Part shown: in pieces, positions 1 to 5,642 of the stretch
How the letters are laid out: each line of letters begins with the position of its first letter
Numbering within the stretch: position 1 is the stretch's first letter
Assembly (NCBI GenBank): GCA_900551465.1
Contig: URWL01000025.1
Location: forward strand, 1 to 11,895
Length of the DNA: 11,895 nt
Reading direction: 5' to 3'
Source: an uncultured Blautia sp.
Lineage (GTDB): Bacteria > Bacillota > Clostridia > Lachnospirales > Lachnospiraceae
The notes under the pieces: model-generated
What the model was told of the DNA's origin: nothing
What the model saw: only the letters and a program-made list of their open reading frames with translations
The model's database searches: none
Made by a program: the position numbers and the translations under genes

Positions 1-252
1 GTTTCCTTCACAGGCTATAGTCAAAGATGCAGACAGGCTGGTTTCCTTAAATACCATACGTATGCAGCGTTCTGCTAACTGGAATTCCTGTTTGCTGCCA
101 TGGTATCCAAAATCGCCGGTTAGTACAAGGACTTCTGGTTGCCAGTCAGCAGGAAGCTGCGCAACAGCTTTTGTCATGCGTTGAAACTGAATAAGAAATT
201 TTTCTGGCTGATGAATGTTGGCATGTATGTCAGTGAGATGTAAAATTTTCAT
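1..252 (-). CDS. Calcineurin-like metallophosphoesterase, N-terminal part (runs off the left edge)
   Basis: The minus strand is open from an ATG at 252 to the window edge, 84 codons. The protein opens MKILHLTDIH, the first metal-binding block of calcineurin-like phosphoesterases (D8, H10). It continues to LTGDFG (D47), the second block, and ends at C-E-G-N, where the family normally continues GNHD, so the cut falls inside the third block. There is no signal peptide, so the enzyme should act in the cytoplasm. It would hydrolyse a phosphate mono- or diester with a two-metal centre; the substrate is unknown. The start is supported by AAGGAG nine bases upstream. It diverges from the GntR-led uptake operon across 218 bp and may share its regulation, which is inference from the operator-like site between them. 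Confidence 0.85.
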   Translation of the reverse strand, partial: MKILHLTDIHANIHQPEKFLIQFQRMTKAVAQLPADWQPEVLVLTGDFGYHGSKQEFQLAERCIRMVFKETSLSASLTIACEGN

Positions 253-285
253 AAGTGTGTACTCCTTTTTTTATATTACATAATG

Positions 286-315
286 ATTATAGGAAAGAAA
301 CAAAGAAATCGTCTA
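286..315 (-). promoter_or_regulatory. Candidate promoter of the metallophosphoesterase gene
   Basis: Read on the minus strand, a perfect TATAAT -10 box lies at 286-291. A weaker -35 match (TAGACG, 4 of 6) lies at 310-315, with an 18-bp spacer. The predicted start would give a leader of about 25-30 bases ahead of the ATG at 252, including the ribosome binding site. The -10 is convincing; the -35 is only fair. Confidence 0.5.
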
Positions 316-360
316 CCAGTCTATTGTAAAAAAAAGATAAAGAAACATGGAAGCTCAGGA

Positions 361-369
361 TGTCTGACA
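361..369. promoter_or_regulatory. Candidate GntR operator 1 (TGTCTGACA)
   Basis: This 9-bp near-palindrome (TGTC-T-GACA) recurs with its centre base complemented at 446-454. It has the GT...AC symmetry usual for GntR-family operators. It lies in the divergent region between the phosphoesterase gene and the repressor-led operon, upstream of the candidate operon promoter. Binding by the adjacent repressor is inferred, not shown. Confidence 0.45.
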
Positions 370-379
370 CCTAAAAGAT

Positions 380-408
380 TTTACAAAGTTTTACTTTGGC
401 AAGATAGT
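380..408 (+). promoter_or_regulatory. Candidate promoter of the GntR/ABC/phosphatase operon
   Basis: TTTACA at 380-385 and GATAGT at 403-408 are separated by 17 bp, matching sigma-A boxes at 5 of 6 and 4 of 6 positions. The pair lies between the two TGTCWGACA sites, as expected for a repressed promoter. A competing pair is TTGGCA at 396-401 with TAATAG at 417-422, spacer 15 bp. Just downstream, TTGAAATCGTAAT at 408-420 resembles the left part of a CcpA cre site, but the right end does not match, so catabolite control is only a possibility. Confidence 0.4.
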
Positions 409-445
409 TGAAATCGTAATAGGATGTTAAGATTACAGCATAAAC

Positions 446-454
446 TGTCAGACA
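446..454. promoter_or_regulatory. Candidate GntR operator 2 (TGTCAGACA)
   Basis: This copy is extended to the 11-bp palindrome CTGTC-A-GACAG at 445-455. It begins 85 bp after the first copy, close to eight turns of the helix, so the two would lie on the same face. It is downstream of the candidate promoter and directly next to the ribosome binding site of the repressor gene. A bound repressor here could block transcription, together with the upstream site or alone. Confidence 0.5.
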
Positions 455-470
455 GGAAAGGAAGTAAAAA

Positions 471-1208
471 ATGACAGAGCTTTTGTATGAAAAACTGGCG
501 AAACAGTTAAAGGAAAAAATCTTAAGTGGTGAATGGCAGATCGGGTTTAAGCTTCCGGGAGAACTGGAACTTACAAAAGAATATGGAGTAGGACGTTCGA
601 CGGTAAGAGAGGCTTTGAATGTATTGCAATATGACAGCCTGATCTGTAAAAAGGATGGAATAGGTGCTTTTGTCAAAAGTAATCGTCCCATGCTGGATAA
701 TCCTCTTTTATGGCTTAGCTCAATTGGGCAGATGATTAAAAACGCAGGATATGACGATATCAGCTGTTCATGTGAAATCAGCCGTATAAAGGCAGATAAA
801 AAAATCTCGGGAATTCTGGGCATGTCAGAAGGAGAGTCTGTTGTCTGCCTGAGAAGAGGACGAATTGCCAGAAAAAATGATCAGTCAGAAGTGAGAATGG
901 GATTTTCCAAAAATATGATCCCGGAATATCTGATAGGAGATAAACTGGAGCAGGGACTGGAGGGAGGCATTTTTGAATTTTTACAAAAAAAGTGTGGAAT
1001 TACAATTGCCTATGCGGACACAGAAATCTGTGGACTGGATTTTACAAGGGAAGATGACTGCAGAGCAGCAGGATTCTTAAAAAGTCCCGTTGTAGTTCTA
1101 AAACAGCTTCATTATGATTTAGACAATTCTCCTGTTATGTATTCCTACGATTACCTGAATAGTGATTCCATGAAAATAAGAGTAAAGAGAGAAAAGAGGA
1201 TAACATGA
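471..1208 (+). CDS. GntR-family transcriptional regulator with UTRA domain (HutC subfamily)
   Basis: This is a 245-residue cytoplasmic repressor-type regulator. Residues 1-70 form the GntR winged helix-turn-helix: LYEKLAKQLKEKILSGEW, then LPGE (28-31), then the recognition helix GRSTVREALN (41-50). Residues from about 90 to 240 form a UTRA ligand-binding domain, with the usual EGESVVCLRRGRIA stretch at 120-133 and the closing SPVMYSYDYL strand near 220-229. The length is normal for the subfamily. The start is set by AAAGGA-type Shine-Dalgarno bases eight nucleotides upstream. It leads the operon and its stop overlaps the next start by four bases (ATGA), so it is probably an autoregulated local regulator of the importer. 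UTRA domains often sense phosphorylated sugars or similar small molecules; the ligand here is unknown. Confidence 0.93.
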   Translation: MTELLYEKLAKQLKEKILSGEWQIGFKLPGELELTKEYGVGRSTVREALNVLQYDSLICKKDGIGAFVKSNRPMLDNPLLWLSSIGQMIKNAGYDDISCSCEISRIKADKKISGILGMSEGESVVCLRRGRIARKNDQSEVRMGFSKNMIPEYLIGDKLEQGLEGGIFEFLQKKCGITIAYADTEICGLDFTREDDCRAAGFLKSPVVVLKQLHYDLDNSPVMYSYDYLNSDSMKIRVKREKRIT

Positions 1209-2047
1209 TTAAGAATAAAAACATATGGATTACTGGAGCAAAAGCAGTCATAGGAGCAGTTATTCTGGTGATAGCACTGTTTCCGATATACTGGCTTCTT
1301 CTGATGGCGGTTCGCCCCGCAGGACAGAATATGGAGTCAATCTCTCTAATTCCAAAAGGGATTACCTTTGAATATTTTGGACAGCTTTTTAGAGATAAAG
1401 GATTTGACATTGCCTTGAAAAACAGTTTGATCAACTCGGGCATATCGTTGTTAATTTCCTTGAGCTTAGGTCTTTGTACCAGTTATGTGCTGGCCAGAAA
1501 AAGATTTTCCTTCTCTATAAGAAAACCCATGACAGGCTGGATTCTTCTGATTCGTGTACTTCCGCCGGTTGCCTTTATTATTCCTTTGTATATTATTTTT
1601 GGAAAATTAGGAATTCTGGAAACAAGGATCCCTATTATTCTGGCGTGTGTTTTGATCAACCTTCCTTTGGTTATCTGGTTTATGCTTACATTTTTTAAAG
1701 ATGTTCCGGAAGAGGTAGAAGAAAGTGCAAAAATGGATGGAGCTTCTGAATGGCAGATTTTTTATCGTATCATCCTGCCGCTTGTATTACCAGGAATAGC
1801 AGCTGTTGCCATGCTGGCCTTTATGTATTCCTGGAATGAGTATACATATAGTATCATTCTTACACGTTCACCCCAAAACTACACCATACCATTGGCGCTG
1901 GCAGTTCTGAATACAGAAGATAATGTAACGAATTTCGGGCTGGTTTCAGCAGGTGGAATTACCTCATTTATTCCCATGGCGCTATTTGTTCTGTTTGCTC
2001 AGAACTATCTGATCAGTGGACTTTCAAGTGGCGCGGTTAAAGAGTGA
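1205..2047 (+). CDS. Carbohydrate ABC transporter permease, MalG type
   Basis: This 280-residue inner-membrane subunit belongs to a sugar-type (CUT1) ABC importer. Six hydrophobic segments are visible, at roughly residues 11-33, 75-95, 110-133, 144-164, 195-215 and 250-270. The cytoplasmic EAA loop that docks on the ATPase is at 172-192 (EESAKMDGA... ending in RIILP). The FPIYW start of helix 1 and the YSWNEY motif at 208-213 are typical of MalG/UgpE-like permeases. The length is standard. Its start overlaps the regulator's stop, implying coupled translation. It is separated from its MalF-type partner by the binding-protein gene, an unusual order, since the binding protein usually comes first. 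No ATPase is encoded nearby, so it probably uses a shared MsmK-type ATPase from elsewhere. Confidence 0.93.
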   Translation: MIKNKNIWITGAKAVIGAVILVIALFPIYWLLLMAVRPAGQNMESISLIPKGITFEYFGQLFRDKGFDIALKNSLINSGISLLISLSLGLCTSYVLARKRFSFSIRKPMTGWILLIRVLPPVAFIIPLYIIFGKLGILETRIPIILACVLINLPLVIWFMLTFFKDVPEEVEESAKMDGASEWQIFYRIILPLVLPGIAAVAMLAFMYSWNEYTYSIILTRSPQNYTIPLALAVLNTEDNVTNFGLVSAGGITSFIPMALFVLFAQNYLISGLSSGAVKE

Positions 2048-2077
2048 AAACCGGAATATCCTGGATATTTCGTTTTC
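2046..2077 (+). other. Intercistronic RNA hairpin between permease and binding-protein genes
   Basis: The arms GAAAAC...GAATATCC (2046-2061) and GGATATTTCGTTTTC (2063-2077) are nearly perfect inverted complements, with one small bulge and a minimal loop around 2062. The 5' arm overlaps the permease stop codon. There is no uninterrupted T-run after it, so it is more likely an mRNA-stabilising or processing element than a full terminator. Such hairpins are known to raise binding-protein levels relative to permeases in other ABC operons; that role here is inferred. Confidence 0.55.
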
Positions 2078-2113
2078 AAATACATTCAAACAATGATTTT
2101 TAGGAGGACAGAC

Positions 2114-3352
2114 ATGAAATTAAAAAAAGTGATGACAGGCGTTTTATGTATGGCTTTAGCGGCTGCAATTGTACCAGCAGCAACTGATGTTTATGCTGGA
2201 AGCAAAGAAAAAGAAGAACCAGTAAAAATGACCTTGATTCTCCGTGGAGGAAGTTATGCAGATGTATTAAAAGCTGCACTTCCAAAATTTGAAGAAGAAA
2301 ACAACTGTAAAATTGAAACTTTGGATATGTCTTTTGACGATCTTCACACAGGTATTACTCTGGATGCAGCAAACAAAGAAGGTACTTACGATCTCTGCAT
2401 GGTAGACGGAAGCTGGATGGCAGAGTTTACAGAGAACAACGTGCTGGCAAATCTTTCCGAAATGGGTTATACCTTCGATGAAGACATTATTCCAAATACA
2501 ACAACCATATGCAAAAAAGACGATGATATTTATTTAGCTCCATATTTTGGTAATGTTACAGTTTTATTATACAACAAAGCAAATGTTGAGGAGGCCGGGT
2601 ATAAACCGGAGGATATTAAGACTTTAGAAAATCTTTTAGAAGTGGCAAAAGCAGAAAAAGAAGCTGGTAAAAATGGCTTTGCTTATCGTGGCGATACCCC
2701 GGACAATATTGTTTCCGATTTTCTGCCAATTCTTCTGGCAAATGGAGGATGGGTAGTAGATGAAAACAATCAGCCAACCATCAATACACCAGAATTTACT
2801 CAGGCAATGGAATATTATACAGAATTGATCGGTACAGGAACTGCCATGTCAAAAGATGATGTAAGCGCTTCTATTGATAACGGTTCTTCTGCACTGGCAA
2901 TCGGCTGGCCAGGCTGGTATGTGCCTTCTGCTGACAGCGCAGCGAATTATATGGTAAGCCCAACTATGGCAAAAGAAGGAGCAGAGGCTTACAACACTTC
3001 AGAATATGGAACCTGGTGCCTTGGTATCCCTGCAAACAGCCCGAATCCAGAGCTTGCAATGAAATTGCTACAGTATATTATGAGCCCGGAAGTACAGCTG
3101 GAAAGTGTAAAAAATGGTGGAGTACCATGTCGTTACAGTGTTCTGCAAAATGAAGATGTGTTAAAAGATTATCCACATCTTTCCATTGTATGTGATGCAC
3201 TGGATCAGGGTGTATACCGTCCTGCAATCGCAGAATGGACAGAGTTTACAAACATTCTCGGAGCAGAAATGGGAAATATTATGGCTGGAACAAAGACAGT
3301 AGAACAGGGTCTGGAGGATGCACAGCTTCAGTTGGAAAATCTGATGGCATAA
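2114..3352 (+). CDS. Extracellular solute-binding protein of a sugar-type ABC importer
   Basis: This is a 412-residue family 1 (CUT1) solute-binding protein. The ATG at 2114 is preferred because AGGAGG lies at 2102-2107, six bases before it; an in-frame ATG at 2093 lies before that site and would add seven residues that break up the signal peptide. Residues 1-28 are a classical signal peptide: KLKK, a hydrophobic core, then VYA before GS, a good signal peptidase I site. The mature part has the usual order: LRGGSYADVLKAALPKFEEE near 43-62, YDLCMVDGSWMAEF at 92-105, LAPYFGNVTVLLYN at 141-154 and the RPAIAEWTEFTN helix at 369-380. There is no lipobox cysteine, which is odd for a Gram-positive binding protein. 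Acidic, Trp- and Tyr-containing segments fit a carbohydrate-like ligand, but the ligand cannot be named. Confidence 0.92.
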   Translation: MKLKKVMTGVLCMALAAAIVPAATDVYAGSKEKEEPVKMTLILRGGSYADVLKAALPKFEEENNCKIETLDMSFDDLHTGITLDAANKEGTYDLCMVDGSWMAEFTENNVLANLSEMGYTFDEDIIPNTTTICKKDDDIYLAPYFGNVTVLLYNKANVEEAGYKPEDIKTLENLLEVAKAEKEAGKNGFAYRGDTPDNIVSDFLPILLANGGWVVDENNQPTINTPEFTQAMEYYTELIGTGTAMSKDDVSASIDNGSSALAIGWPGWYVPSADSAANYMVSPTMAKEGAEAYNTSEYGTWCLGIPANSPNPELAMKLLQYIMSPEVQLESVKNGGVPCRYSVLQNEDVLKDYPHLSIVCDALDQGVYRPAIAEWTEFTNILGAEMGNIMAGTKTVEQGLEDAQLQLENLMA

Positions 3353-3371
3353 ATACAGAGAGGATTTCCTT

Positions 3372-4262
3372 ATGAAAAAAAAGGTTAGGAAGCAGCAGGG
3401 CACAAAAGCCCTGTTTGCTTATGAAATGACAGTACCAACCATAGCAGTTATACTGATAATGACTGTATATCCAGTAATTTTTACTGTATTGTACAGCTTC
3501 ACAGATTACAATTATTTAAAAGGAACTTATTCCTGGCTGGGGCTCAAAAATTATAAAGATTTGATTTCGAATGCATTTTTTCGACAATCTGTATGGAATA
3601 CCATTGTATTTACCTTAATTGCAGTTGTAATTGAAATTTTACTGGGGCTTCTTCTGGCTCTGTATGTAAACAGTCTGAAAATGAAAAAAGGGAAAAAAGT
3701 TTTCCGAACACTGGTATTACTTCCATACTTGCTGCCAGCGGTTACCGTTGCTTTGATCTGGAGAATGATGCTGTCACCTAATTATGGAATTGTCACACAT
3801 ATTTTTGAAGCTCTGGGAGTTTCTGCCTATAACTGGTTTTATGATATGAAAACAGCATTTGGCACCATTCTTGTTATTGATATATGGCAAAATACACCCT
3901 TTGCGTTTCTTTTGCTTTATGCATGTCTTCAGGGTGTTTCTGAAAGTCAGAAAGAGGCCGCTGCAATTGATGGTGCAGGGTATGCTCAAACTTTTATCCA
4001 TGTGGTTCTTCCAAATATTTCCAGTGGAATTGCGCTGTGTGCGATGCTGCGTACAATTGATACCTTCCGCCTCTTTGAAAAAGTAAACATTCTTACGGGT
4101 GGAGGACCGGCAGGGACAACCTCTACTATTACTCAGTTTATGTATACTTATGGAATCAAAACTCTGAAGTTTGGATTTGCCAGTGCAAGTTCTATCATTA
4201 TGACAATACTGGTGTTGATTTTTTCAGTCGGTTATGTAAAAAAGGCAATTCATACAGATTAG
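3372..4262 (+). CDS. Carbohydrate ABC transporter permease, MalF/UgpA type
   Basis: This 296-residue membrane subunit partners the MalG-type permease. Hydrophobic segments occur near residues 21-42, 76-99, 112-134, 163-184, 216-228 and 270-288. Family marks are YPVIFTVLYSFTDY near 33-46, WLGLKNYKDL at 55-64, the EAA loop at 195-214 (EAAAIDGAG... ending in HVVLP) and LTGGGPAGTT at 241-250, the characteristic MalF/UgpA signature. The length fits the short MalF class that lacks the large periplasmic loop of the E. coli protein. It follows the binding-protein gene after 19 bp, with AGAGAGGA before the ATG. With the other permease it would form the channel; energy must come from an ATPase encoded elsewhere. 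Confidence 0.93.
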   Translation: MKKKVRKQQGTKALFAYEMTVPTIAVILIMTVYPVIFTVLYSFTDYNYLKGTYSWLGLKNYKDLISNAFFRQSVWNTIVFTLIAVVIEILLGLLLALYVNSLKMKKGKKVFRTLVLLPYLLPAVTVALIWRMMLSPNYGIVTHIFEALGVSAYNWFYDMKTAFGTILVIDIWQNTPFAFLLLYACLQGVSESQKEAAAIDGAGYAQTFIHVVLPNISSGIALCAMLRTIDTFRLFEKVNILTGGGPAGTTSTITQFMYTYGIKTLKFGFASASSIIMTILVLIFSVGYVKKAIHTD

Positions 4263-4294
4263 AAATTGGCAGAAAGAAGGGCATGTAAAACAGG

Positions 4295-5059
4295 ATGAAA
4301 ATAAAAAAGGAAATTTTGGAAAAAATTGTAAGAGATGCAGGCGCGATGTTTATGAATCGCAAAAGTGCAGAGGAAATTTCCCAAAAAGGAGAAGCAGACT
4401 TTGTGACAGAGGTGGACATTCAGGTACAAAGATTTGTTCAGGAAAGGCTGCATCAGGAATTCCCGGAAATTCAGTTTATGGGAGAAGAAAAAGATAATAA
4501 ACAGGTGGATTTCTCGAAAATGGCATGGATTCTGGATCCAGTTGATGGAACTACAAATTTAATCCATGATATGAAGGTAAGTGCATTATCATTGGCGCTC
4601 TGGAATCATGGATGTATTGAACTGGGGATTATATACCGGCCATATACAGAAGAGTTCTTTTATGCAGAAAAAGGGAAAGGCGCTTTTTTAAATGAAACTC
4701 CTATATGTGTAAGTTCTGCCGGGACAATCACAGAAAGTCTGGTTGCAGTAGGAACAAGCCCCTACCAAAAGGAAATGGCAGAGGCTAATTTTGAGCTTTT
4801 TAAAAATATTTTTATGAAATGTGAAGATATCAGATGTCTTGGTTCCGCGTCCATTGCTCTTGCGTATGTGGCGGCAGGGCGTCTGGATGCTTACATTGAA
4901 AAAGGATTAAAGCCCTGGGATTTTGCAGCCGGCCTGCTTCTTGTGCAGGAAGCGGGAGGCAGCGTAACAACCTACAGAGGGGCAGATGTCTGTGCAGTGG
5001 AGGTGTCAGACATTGTTGCCGGAAACGGAAAAGTAGGATGGAAGGAACTTGGAATATAG
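4295..5059 (+). CDS. Inositol monophosphatase family phosphatase
   Basis: This 254-residue soluble enzyme belongs to the Mg-dependent, lithium-sensitive phosphatase superfamily (IMPase/CysQ/FBPase type). All the metal-binding motifs are present: GEE at 63-65, DPVDGTTN at 81-88 (D81, D84), a GSAS turn at 183-186 and WDFAAG at 208-213 (D209). The conserved GKGAFLNE stretch is at 127-134. The length is normal. It is the last gene of the importer operon, 32 bp after the permease. The Shine-Dalgarno bases (AGAAGG at 4275-4280) are rather far from the ATG, about 14 nt, so translation may be modest. In this setting it may dephosphorylate a product of the imported compound, such as a sugar or polyol phosphate. 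Within the family, inositol-1-phosphatase, histidinol phosphatase or nucleotide phosphatase activity cannot be told apart by sequence reading alone. Confidence 0.92.
   Translation: MKIKKEILEKIVRDAGAMFMNRKSAEEISQKGEADFVTEVDIQVQRFVQERLHQEFPEIQFMGEEKDNKQVDFSKMAWILDPVDGTTNLIHDMKVSALSLALWNHGCIELGIIYRPYTEEFFYAEKGKGAFLNETPICVSSAGTITESLVAVGTSPYQKEMAEANFELFKNIFMKCEDIRCLGSASIALAYVAAGRLDAYIEKGLKPWDFAAGLLLVQEAGGSVTTYRGADVCAVEVSDIVAGNGKVGWKELGI
4678..4696 (+). repeat. 19-bp exact repeat, copy 1 (inside the phosphatase gene)
   Basis: AGGCGCTTTTTTAAATGAA occurs here and again at 5588-5606 in the same orientation, 910 bp apart. Here it encodes part of the conserved KGAFLNE motif of the phosphatase, so this copy is explained by protein function. 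Flanking bases differ at the two sites. Confidence 0.8.
5004..5012. promoter_or_regulatory. Third TGTCWGACA copy, inside the phosphatase coding sequence
   Basis: TGTCAGACA is identical to the core of candidate operator 2 at 446-454. It lies about 50 bp before the end of the operon's last gene and encodes part of V-S-D-I. It may be chance or a distal auxiliary operator; the sequence match is certain, the function is not. Confidence 0.2.
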
Positions 5060-5101
5060 AATCAGGATGAACAGAACGCAAAGCTTGTTATTATGGTTCT
5101 A

Positions 5102-5515
5102 TTATTTTGCCTTATACTGAAAATAATTTTTGCCAAATAAAATTCCGGCTAAGAGCAAAGAAGATCCAAGACCGGTATAAAATACTGCAATAAAGCGTTC
5201 CGGAACAAATGAAGATGCACGAAGATAAATTCCTCCACTCATCATAACTGCCATGATAATAAATGATTTTACATCAAAGAATTTCATAAAAAAGTGTTGT
5301 TCTTCTTCATAATTTTGAATTCGTACAGTATGTTTTTTTACAAGCCGTCCAAAAATGAAATGTTGAAAAACAGAAAAAACAACAATGGAGAGCAGAATAT
5401 TTATTATTGAAAGGTATGGTGGATAGGAGAGAATACCTATTCTCAAAATATTAAAGCCGGCCATAAACCATACGATACAGGCAATAAGTAATAATGTTTT
5501 TTTCTTTACTTTCAC
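5102..5515 (-). CDS. Small four-helix integral membrane protein, function unknown
   Basis: The 137-residue protein starts at a GTG codon (5515-5513), with AAAGGAG ten bases upstream on the minus strand. Four hydrophobic segments are seen at about residues 7-28, 34-54, 83-99 and 107-127. The first pair and second pair are linked by a charged stretch with acidic and basic residues (60-82, including EEEQ at 70-73). The N-terminus KVKKK would favour a cytoplasmic amino end. No catalytic motif or recognised domain is visible, and I do not assign it to a named family. It converges with the phosphatase gene across 42 bp. It has its own strong promoter with an operator-like palindrome over the -10, so it is probably tightly controlled and induced by some signal. 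Confidence 0.8.
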   Translation of the reverse strand: MKVKKKTLLLIACIVWFMAGFNILRIGILSYPPYLSIINILLSIVVFSVFQHFIFGRLVKKHTVRIQNYEEEQHFFMKFFDVKSFIIMAVMMSGGIYLRASSFVPERFIAVFYTGLGSSLLLAGILFGKNYFQYKAK

Positions 5516-5575
5516 GATATAAAAACTCCTTTATAAAATAAGGTTATTCTTTTGAATAGAAACCAGTTTATTTGC

Positions 5576-5599
5576 AAGCGTCTTTTCAGGCGCTTTTTT
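5576..5599 (+). terminator. Terminator-like hairpin, plus-strand orientation
   Basis: The stem AAGCGTC (5576-5582) pairs with GGCGCTT (5589-5595) around the loop TTTTCA, with one G-T wobble, followed by TTTT to 5599. As plus-strand RNA this is a short intrinsic terminator that could stop read-through from the importer operon before the Jet operon. On the minus strand it would lie in the 5' leader of the membrane-protein mRNA, where it lacks a T-run and would not terminate well. Confidence 0.45.
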
Positions 5600-5606
5600 A
5601 AATGAA
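5588..5606 (+). repeat. 19-bp exact repeat, copy 2 (intergenic)
   Basis: This is the second copy of AGGCGCTTTTTTAAATGAA, matching 4678-4696. Here it is non-coding. It spans the 3' arm and T-run of the terminator-like hairpin and runs into the first six bases of the palindrome at 5601-5617. A chance match of 19 bases is unlikely in a window this size, although the AT-rich half raises the odds. Confidence 0.8.
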
Positions 5607-5617
5607 CAATGTTCATT
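5601..5617. promoter_or_regulatory. Perfect 17-bp palindrome over the minus-strand -10 box (probable repressor operator)
   Basis: AATGAACAATGTTCATT is fully symmetric around its central base. It overlaps three bases of the TATAAT box at 5615-5620 and covers the expected transcription start of the minus-strand membrane-protein gene. This placement is typical of a repressor operator. The ATGAAC-N3-GTTCAT pattern resembles sites bound by TetR-family repressors, but no such gene is in the window. Confidence 0.65.
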
Positions 5618-5642
5618 ATACATGAATTTCAAAATTTGTCAA
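5615..5642 (-). promoter_or_regulatory. Strong sigma-A promoter of the membrane-protein gene
   Basis: On the minus strand TTGACA (5637-5642) and TATAAT (5615-5620) are both perfect consensus hexamers, separated by 16 bp. Transcription would begin near 5608 and leave a leader of about 90 bases before the GTG start at 5515. A promoter this strong with a palindrome on its -10 box suggests a gene kept off by a repressor and switched on sharply. Confidence 0.8.

Noticed and set aside
1..50. Repeated GTTTCCTT at 1-8 and 41-48, considered as a CRISPR or other repeat
   Set aside because: It is only an 8-9 base match inside the phosphoesterase coding sequence, with no regular array. No CRISPR, tRNA, rRNA or insertion sequence was seen anywhere in the window.
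4275..4288. Minimal start-stop ORF (ATG-TAA) after AGAAGG just before the phosphatase gene
   Set aside because: The spacing of two bases between the Shine-Dalgarno bases and this ATG is too short. The same bases more likely serve the true start at 4295.
5060..5101. Bidirectional terminator between the convergent phosphatase and membrane-protein genes
   Set aside because: Only weak 5-bp inverted matches with long loops (AGAAC/GTTCT, GCAAA/TTTGC) are present and there is no proper T-run, so no terminator is called.
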